From assembly GCF_018394335.1 (NCBI RefSeq), contig NZ_CP074572.1, positions 3,162,001 to 3,226,000 of the forward strand: a DNA stretch of 64,000 nucleotides. Direction: 5' to 3'. A program made the position numbers and the translations under genes. The notes under the pieces were generated by a model, which was given only the letters and a program-made list of their open reading frames with translations, had not been told where the DNA came from and did not search any database. The DNA comes from Shewanella dokdonensis (GTDB taxonomy: Bacteria; Pseudomonadota; Gammaproteobacteria; Enterobacterales; Shewanellaceae). Of this stretch, positions 59,004-64,000 are shown one piece after another. How positions within the stretch are numbered: position 1 is the first letter of the stretch; the number at the start of each line of letters is the position of its first letter.

Positions 59004-60388
59004 GACTCTCGGAGTCTGCCGCTATCGCTGAATTGCAGCGCCTGTTAGCTGCTTTACCACAATTACCCGGTCACATATGGTTGGGTTACAGTGGTGGGGC
59101 TGACTCCGAATATCTGGCCTATATTCTGGGCCTGTTTGCCACACAGTTTCCCCAATGGCGCGCACGCATTCATCTGCTACACGTGCATCATGGTTTGAGT
59201 CCACACGCCGATCTTTGGGCGCAGCACTGCTGTGATTCAGCACAAAAAGCCGCGCTGGAATGTCGGGTCTTGCGTATTCAATTACAGCTCGGGTCTCGGG
59301 TCAGTGTCGAAGCCGAAGCCCGTCGGGCGCGTTATCAGGCGCTGGCAACGCAGATGGCGTCTGGGGATGTGCTGTTAACGGCACACCATCAGGATGATCA
59401 ACTGGAAACCGTATTGCTGGCACTCAAGCGTGGGCAAGGGCCGAAAGGCTTAGCTGCCATGGGAAGTTGCCAACAGTTTGCGGAACACTGCTGGCAATTA
59501 CGGCCGTTGCTGCATGTCAGCCGGGCACAGATTCTCAGCCGGGTAAGTGCGTTAGCCCTCAGCTATGTGCACGATGAGAGCAATGACAATATCCGTTATG
59601 ACCGCAATTTTCTGCGCCGAGACATAGTGCCAAAATTAAAGATGCGTTGGCCGGAATTGCCCGTTACCGTCAGTCGCAGTGCCGCTTTGTGTGCGGAACA
59701 ACAGCAATTATTAGACGAAGTGACGCAGGAAAAACTGTCACCATTAGTGCAGACGTGCCCGTTTACTGGCGTTTCCATGCTGGCGATCGCAGGCTTAAGG
59801 CAACTTCCTGTGCGTTGGCAGCGGCAGTTATTGCGCGCTTTTATTGAGCAACAAAATTTGCCATTACCGTCCATGGTGCAGTTGGACGAAGCATTGCAGC
59901 AACTGCTACATAGCGATGATGATGCCAAAGTGCATTTGCAGTTTGCAGAGCTAGAACTGCGCCGAGCTTATGACTACATCTATGCGATGACCGAGCTGCC
60001 AGCGCTCCCACTATCAACCCCACTTACCGTTGAACAGCAGCAGGCATTGCTACAAGGTCATTTAGACTTGCCGTTAACCGCGCCTTGGCACAGCCTCAGT
60101 GGCAAATTAACTGATACCGGTCCCCGTGTGGCACTCGCCGCATTGGCTGCGCCGTTAATGCTCAGCTATGGGTTGCCGGGTAGCCTAAAATGCCAACCGC
60201 ATTACCGTAGCAAAGCGCGCGAACTGAAGAAAATCTGGCAGGAAGCTCGCGTACCTTACTGGTTGCGGCCGCGGCTGCCAGCACTGGCTGCTGCCGATGG
60301 TGCTGTGCTGGCGATAGCGGGCCTGTTCGTTGACAAACAGGCATTAGCACCGGCACAGCAGCCCGGTATTACCCTCGAGCTTAGTTAG
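59000..60388 (+). CDS. tilS: tRNA(Ile)-lysidine synthetase TilS
   Basis: This 462-residue ATP-dependent enzyme adds lysine to C34 of tRNA-Ile(CAU), making it read AUA. The PP-loop is LGYSGGADSEYLAYILGLF (SGGxDS at about 32-37); LLTAHHQDDQLETVLLALKRG and RYDRNFLRRDIVPKLKMRWP are family signatures, and TilS substrate-binding and C-terminal domains fill residues 220-450. Start ATG lies inside the dnaE stop. In E. coli accA and other genes stand between dnaE and tilS. Confidence 0.95.
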   Translation: MRLSESAAIAELQRLLAALPQLPGHIWLGYSGGADSEYLAYILGLFATQFPQWRARIHLLHVHHGLSPHADLWAQHCCDSAQKAALECRVLRIQLQLGSRVSVEAEARRARYQALATQMASGDVLLTAHHQDDQLETVLLALKRGQGPKGLAAMGSCQQFAEHCWQLRPLLHVSRAQILSRVSALALSYVHDESNDNIRYDRNFLRRDIVPKLKMRWPELPVTVSRSAALCAEQQQLLDEVTQEKLSPLVQTCPFTGVSMLAIAGLRQLPVRWQRQLLRAFIEQQNLPLPSMVQLDEALQQLLHSDDDAKVHLQFAELELRRAYDYIYAMTELPALPLSTPLTVEQQQALLQGHLDLPLTAPWHSLSGKLTDTGPRVALAALAAPLMLSYGLPGSLKCQPHYRSKARELKKIWQEARVPYWLRPRLPALAAADGAVLAIAGLFVDKQALAPAQQPGITLELS

Positions 60389-60422
60389 TTATCACTTACT
60401 GCGATGGTCAGTCAGTGGTTCA

Positions 60423-61523
60423 TTAGCCTTTCGCTAACGACGGAAATACCACCACACATGCCAGTTGTTTCTGGCGACCATAACGCATCACCTGTAACAG
60501 CTCGCCATCACTGATGGGAACATAGGTCGAACCAATGGCATCGCGGGCCTTTTCTACATTAGGATCGTGGAAAAAGAAAAATTGACTATTACAGCCACTC
60601 AGCACAATCCAATGCGGGCCTTTTTCACCACTAAAGCGATAGCTACTCACCATCAGCAATACTGCCGCTCCCTGCGCCAGAAATTGGCGTAATTCTTCAG
60701 GGGAGGGCGCGCGTGCTTGGGCGATGACACCTTGCTGTTGCAGTTGCTGACAAAAATCTTCATGCACCAGTTGGATCACGGCTTTTTTGTTGCGATCACG
60801 CACCCCATCAATGAAGGGCACAGATTCGGAACGGCTGAACAGCTTCACCCCAAAACCACGTCTTAGTGCAGATAACGCCAAGCCGTGTGCTGAACAGCCG
60901 CCGTGACCACTGGTCATAAAGATAGTGGTGGCTTCACGCCACAGTCGCAGTTCTTCGATGCGGCTCGGTACTGCATCCACCTTCAACGCGGCAAAAGCCA
61001 TTAACAAGCTGGCAGGGCCGCAACTGAATGCTGTGGTTTGCGCATACAAGGGCATCTTGAGCACGGTACTGGGGCCTGGTGGATCTAGCCGTTTGTGCAT
61101 TCGCACCCCATCGGCCAGGTCATCATAATAATGCACCAGGGCTTTCAATACCTTGTAGCCTAATTTTTCATACAGTCGGCGAGCGCCAATATTGTCATTG
61201 CGCACCTCCAGGCGTAACGTAATGTAGCCTTTATGAATGGCCTCCTGTTCACACTCGTGCATCAGTTGCTGAGCGAGCCCCTGACCACGCCATTTGGCAT
61301 CAATTGCCAGGGAATATAACCTCGCTAAGTTAGTTCCCCGGTGAAATAGCAACAGGGCATAACCTGCGAGCAGGCCATCATCCATCGCGACAAATAGCCG
61401 AGCATGAGGTGATTGAATAAAACGTTTCATTTGGCGGTGACTGATGCGGTCACCGCTGAAGGCGGAGAGTTCCAGTTGATCGAGCGCTGAAAGTTCGGCC
61501 TGTGTAGCGGCACGTATTTCCAT
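60423..61523 (-). CDS. GNAT acetyltransferase / C39-like peptidase fusion
   Basis: This 366-residue cytoplasmic protein is a two-domain fusion. Residues 1-155 are a RimI-like GNAT acetyltransferase (SLAIDAKWRGQGLAQQLMHE acetyl-CoA loop, LEVRNDNIGARRLYEKLGYK). Residues 160-366 are a papain-like C39 domain: Cys in TAFSCGPASLLMAFAAL, His in GPHWIVLSGC, Asp in FFFHDPNVEKARD. It diverges from the RimK-like ATP-grasp gene with 67 bp between the starts, so the two are probably co-regulated. The start MEIRAATQAELS at 61523 is preferred over 61565. The substrate is unknown; modification and trimming of peptide ends is a guess from the domains. Confidence 0.8.
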   Translation of the reverse strand: MEIRAATQAELSALDQLELSAFSGDRISHRQMKRFIQSPHARLFVAMDDGLLAGYALLLFHRGTNLARLYSLAIDAKWRGQGLAQQLMHECEQEAIHKGYITLRLEVRNDNIGARRLYEKLGYKVLKALVHYYDDLADGVRMHKRLDPPGPSTVLKMPLYAQTTAFSCGPASLLMAFAALKVDAVPSRIEELRLWREATTIFMTSGHGGCSAHGLALSALRRGFGVKLFSRSESVPFIDGVRDRNKKAVIQLVHEDFCQQLQQQGVIAQARAPSPEELRQFLAQGAAVLLMVSSYRFSGEKGPHWIVLSGCNSQFFFFHDPNVEKARDAIGSTYVPISDGELLQVMRYGRQKQLACVVVFPSLAKG

Positions 61524-61590
61524 GATATTTAGATAAAAGACAAACTTCTGATATTTAATCCCCAACCAATATGGGAGGCAACAATTATTT

Positions 61591-63041
61591 ATGGCACAAC
61601 TGCTTATCGTAACCGACGACGCCAGTGATTGGCGACCGTACCTGCCTAGCGACAGTATGGTGACGGTAAACGACTATCTTAATATGGGGGCGTTTACCGA
61701 CAACAACAGTGTGCAGGTACTCAATTTGTGCCGCAGTTACGACTACCTCACTACCGGGTATTATTGCTCGTTGATGGCGGAAGCCCGTGGGCATCGAGTG
61801 ATCCCGTCAGTGATGACGATTAATGATCTGTCACAGGACAGATTCTTCAGTTTGCCGCAGTCGGGGCTGGATCGACTGTCGCCGGAACAAACTCGTCTGC
61901 GATTTAAGCTGTTTTTGGACACAGCGAGCGTGAGGAACTGGAACGGATTGGACACAAAATTTTTGAACGCTTTAACGTACCAGTGCTGGATGTCGAGTTG
62001 GTTAAAGGGGGCGATAAATGGCAAGTCAGTCATATCGCCCCCTTTCCATTCCAAGAGTTGACGGATCCTGAGCAGGATCTGTTTGCGATTTACTTGGAAG
62101 CTTTTTCCCGTAAAGTGTGGCGTGCGCCTAAGCGTAAAAAGTCTTATCGGTATGAGATGGCGATGCTAGTAGATGAGCATGAAAAAATGCCACCATCTAA
62201 CAATAGTGCCATCAAACGCTTCATTAGGGCTGCCAACCGTATTGGCATGGATATGCAGTTACTAGGGCGTCGTGATATGAGTCGTCTGGGTGAATTTGAC
62301 GGGCTCTTTATCCGTGCGACCACTAACATCAGTAATTTCACCTACCGTTTTGCCAAAAATGCCGAGCAGATGGGGTTAGTGGTGATGGATGATCCTGAAT
62401 CCATCATGAAGTGTACCAACAAGGTATTTTTGACAGAATTGTTGCTGAACCACAAGATCCCCGTGCCTAAGAGTTTGATCCTCAATGAATCAGATCCGCA
62501 CTGGGAAGAAACCTTGTTGGAGGAGATAGGACTACCGGCAGTTCTCAAAGTACCGGATGGCGCATTTTCCCTCGGGGTGGTTAAGGTTAAGGATATTGAT
62601 AGTTTACGAGCCGAAGCCAAACGGATTTTTGAACACAGTACCCTGATCCTGGCGCAGGAATATTTGCCAACGCCGTTTGACTGGCGTATCGGCATACTGA
62701 ATCGGCAGCCCATATACGCTTGTCGCTACTACATGAGCCGTGGTCACTGGCAGATATATGAACACCACAAAGACGGTAAATTCAGTAGCGGTAGTTACGA
62801 TGCGCAGGATCTTAAACGTGTGCCATCACAGATAGTCGATACTGCTTTGAAATCCGCTAATCTGATTGGCTCTGGATTTTATGGCGTGGATTTGAAAGAG
62901 GTGGATGGTCAGCCTTATGTGATTGAAATCAACGATAATCCAAGTATTGATCATGGTATTGAAGATCTGTTTTATGGCGATCTGCTGTACGACCGTATCA
63001 TGACTGAGTTCCTGCGGCGGATCCAGTTGCGCGGATTGTAA
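61591..63041 (+). CDS. RimK-like ATP-grasp ligase with N-terminal RLAN domain, frameshifted
   Basis: Corrected to 483 residues. The N-terminal 160 (LLIVTDDASDWRPYLPSDSM, VLNLCRSYDYLTTGYYCSLMAEARGHRVIPS) is like the RimK-like ATP-grasp N-terminal (RLAN) domain. A flexible basic linker follows, then the ATP-grasp fold: KNAEQMGLVVMDDPESIMKCTNKVFLTELL, LPAVLKVPDGAFSLGVVKV, LILAQEYLPTPFDWRIGIL and the Mg site VIEINDNPSID. Such enzymes join amino acids to a carboxylate. One T is missing at T61912-61916; restored it reads KLFFGHSEREELERIGHKIF. Substrate unknown; the divergent GNAT-C39 gene is the likely partner. Confidence 0.83.
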
Positions 63042-63059
63042 TTGGCTTTATTGCTTGAT

Positions 63060-63081
63060 AAAGGCGCCCTTTGGCGCCTTT
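63060..63081. terminator. Terminator between the RimK-like and GGDEF genes
   Basis: A perfect 9-bp stem, AAAGGCGCC (63060-63068) with GGCGCCTTT (63073-63081), loop CTTT. The A/T ends supply short T tails on both strands for these convergent genes. Confidence 0.75.
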
Positions 63082-63091
63082 ATGTTTAGCG

Positions 63092-64000
63092 CTACTCTGC
63101 CAGCGCATAGCCATTACGGCCAGCGGCTTTGGCTCGATAGAGGGCGGCATCGGTGTTGTTGAACAGTTGATCTTGGTTCAAGTGGGGCAGCCAGCCACCA
63201 ATGCCCATACTACAGCCGACATTATGCTGACTTAACAAGGCGTCAGTTTGCAAAAACTGTAATACCCGATTGGCAATACTGACGGCAGCGGAGGTATCAC
63301 CTTCCACCAGCACCGCAAACTCATCGCCACCAAGACGGAAAGGCTGGTCGCAGCGACGGGTGCTACGGCGGATTATTTCGCTAAAGCGTACCAAGGCTTT
63401 ATCCCCGTAGTGGTGGCCCATCAGGTCATTAAGTTGCTTAAAGTTATCCAGGTCTAACAGCAAGAGGCTAACTTGGTCGTTGCAACGCTGTGCCCGTGCC
63501 AGAACCGTGCGAAAGGCTTGACCAAAAAAATGGCGATTTCCCAAGTTGGTTAAGGCATCGAACATTGCCTGTGCTGCCATCTTTTGATAGCGCACGGCGT
63601 TGAATAATGGTTGCGGCAATAAGGCTTCCATTTGTTGCAGATGCAGCGTTTCACCCAGGCTAAGCGGCATTGGCAGATAGTATTCTAGACTGGCTGTGGT
63701 ATCTCCCAGTTGCACGTCATGTGCTAGTTTAACGCCCTTGAGTCGCCCCCAACGCAATTCCAACTCATCACACTGGCAGTACATGCCTGATAGCGGCAAA
63801 TATAGCTGCAGTTGTTTGCCATAACAGGCAAATACTGTCCGCGGGTCAAGGCTGGCATGTAGCTTCTGTAACAGTTGTAACGGATCAGGCTGGTGGGTGA
63901 TATGGTGCGCATCATCATGCCATTGCTCTAATGAGCCACTATAACCACCGATATTACCAATATAAGCCAAATGGAGTACTCCACTGCTGCTGACATATTC
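63092..64000 (-). CDS. Diguanylate cyclase (GGDEF), 5' end outside the window
   Basis: The C-terminal 160 residues form a GGDEF domain that makes cyclic di-GMP. DALTNLGNRHFF opens it, LLLDLDNFKQLNDLMGHHYGD has the metal Asp, and FRLGGDEFAVLVEG the active-site signature. MGIGGW and TDAALYRAKAAGRNGYALAE close it. No RxxD inhibitory site is evident five residues before GGDEF. The upstream 130 residues are an unassigned sensor part. The frame is open to the window edge without a good start (a TTG at 63970 is weak), so the true N-terminus lies outside. It is truncated by the window. Confidence 0.88.
   Translation of the reverse strand, partial: EYVSSSGVLHLAYIGNIGGYSGSLEQWHDDAHHITHQPDPLQLLQKLHASLDPRTVFACYGKQLQLYLPLSGMYCQCDELELRWGRLKGVKLAHDVQLGDTTASLEYYLPMPLSLGETLHLQQMEALLPQPLFNAVRYQKMAAQAMFDALTNLGNRHFFGQAFRTVLARAQRCNDQVSLLLLDLDNFKQLNDLMGHHYGDKALVRFSEIIRRSTRRCDQPFRLGGDEFAVLVEGDTSAAVSIANRVLQFLQTDALLSQHNVGCSMGIGGWLPHLNQDQLFNNTDAALYRAKAAGRNGYALAE

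Overview
The window comes from a gammaproteobacterium that looks like Shewanella or a close relative in Alteromonadales. The evidence is the gene neighbourhoods: map-glnD-dapD divergent from rpsB-tsf-pyrH-frr-uppS-cdsA-ispC-rseP-bamA-skp-lpxD-fabZ-lpxA-lpxB-rnhB-dnaE; syd/queF and yqcC-truC-yqcA; DUF3549-DUF3301; a pilVWX-pilY1-pilE-TapY2 block; ubiUV facing ubiT; and a CsrB-type RNA. The species is not decided. No tRNA, rRNA, CRISPR array, insertion sequence or prophage was seen.

Layout: 0-8.2 kb carries raiA, trpR, slyD, the thr operon (a leader peptide with an attenuator, then thrABC) and nfo. 8.4-19 kb carries a hemerythrin-like protein, a type IV minor pilin operon with a large PilY1, a fused ornithine-lipid synthase (OlsF type) and a YjiH-type membrane protein. 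19-25 kb carries a DUF998 membrane protein, the O2-independent ubiquinone genes ubiV, ubiU and ubiT, a tandem array of five related small-RNA-like units, a glutathione peroxidase with a dyad operator, and a DUF4382 lipoprotein. A 12-copy 7-bp repeat separates that lipoprotein from a phosphopantetheinyl transferase. 26-36 kb carries queF, syd, several small conserved proteins, csrB with an upstream UvrY/GacA-type palindrome, DUF3549/DUF3301, yqcC-truC-yqcA, a glucose-family PTS IIBC and purU. 36-60 kb is the essential block for lysine and nitrogen signalling, translation, isoprenoids, envelope biogenesis, lipid A and replication, ending with tilS. 60-64 kb holds a GNAT/C39-peptidase fusion divergent from a RimK-like ATP-grasp enzyme, and a GGDEF protein cut by the window edge.

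The reading frame is broken about 29 times in 22 genes, including rpsB, tsf, bamA, lpxD, dnaE, dapD and rnhB. In 24 cases one base added to a short homopolymer restores a full-length protein. I therefore read these as sequencing or assembly errors, not real pseudogenes. Each broken gene is annotated as one CDS with the fault located.

The most interesting candidate is the five-unit array at about 22.48-23.39 kb. Each unit has a strong intrinsic terminator pointing to the minus strand. Four of the five share a GCGCTA core (an 11-base version in two of them), in three units held by or lying between stems of different sequence, and they end in a conserved UUCAUCAU...CUCCC stretch complementary to a ribosome-binding site and start codon. 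It looks like a family of sibling regulatory RNAs. The divergent GNAT-C39/RimK-like pair is a second candidate system of unknown chemistry.
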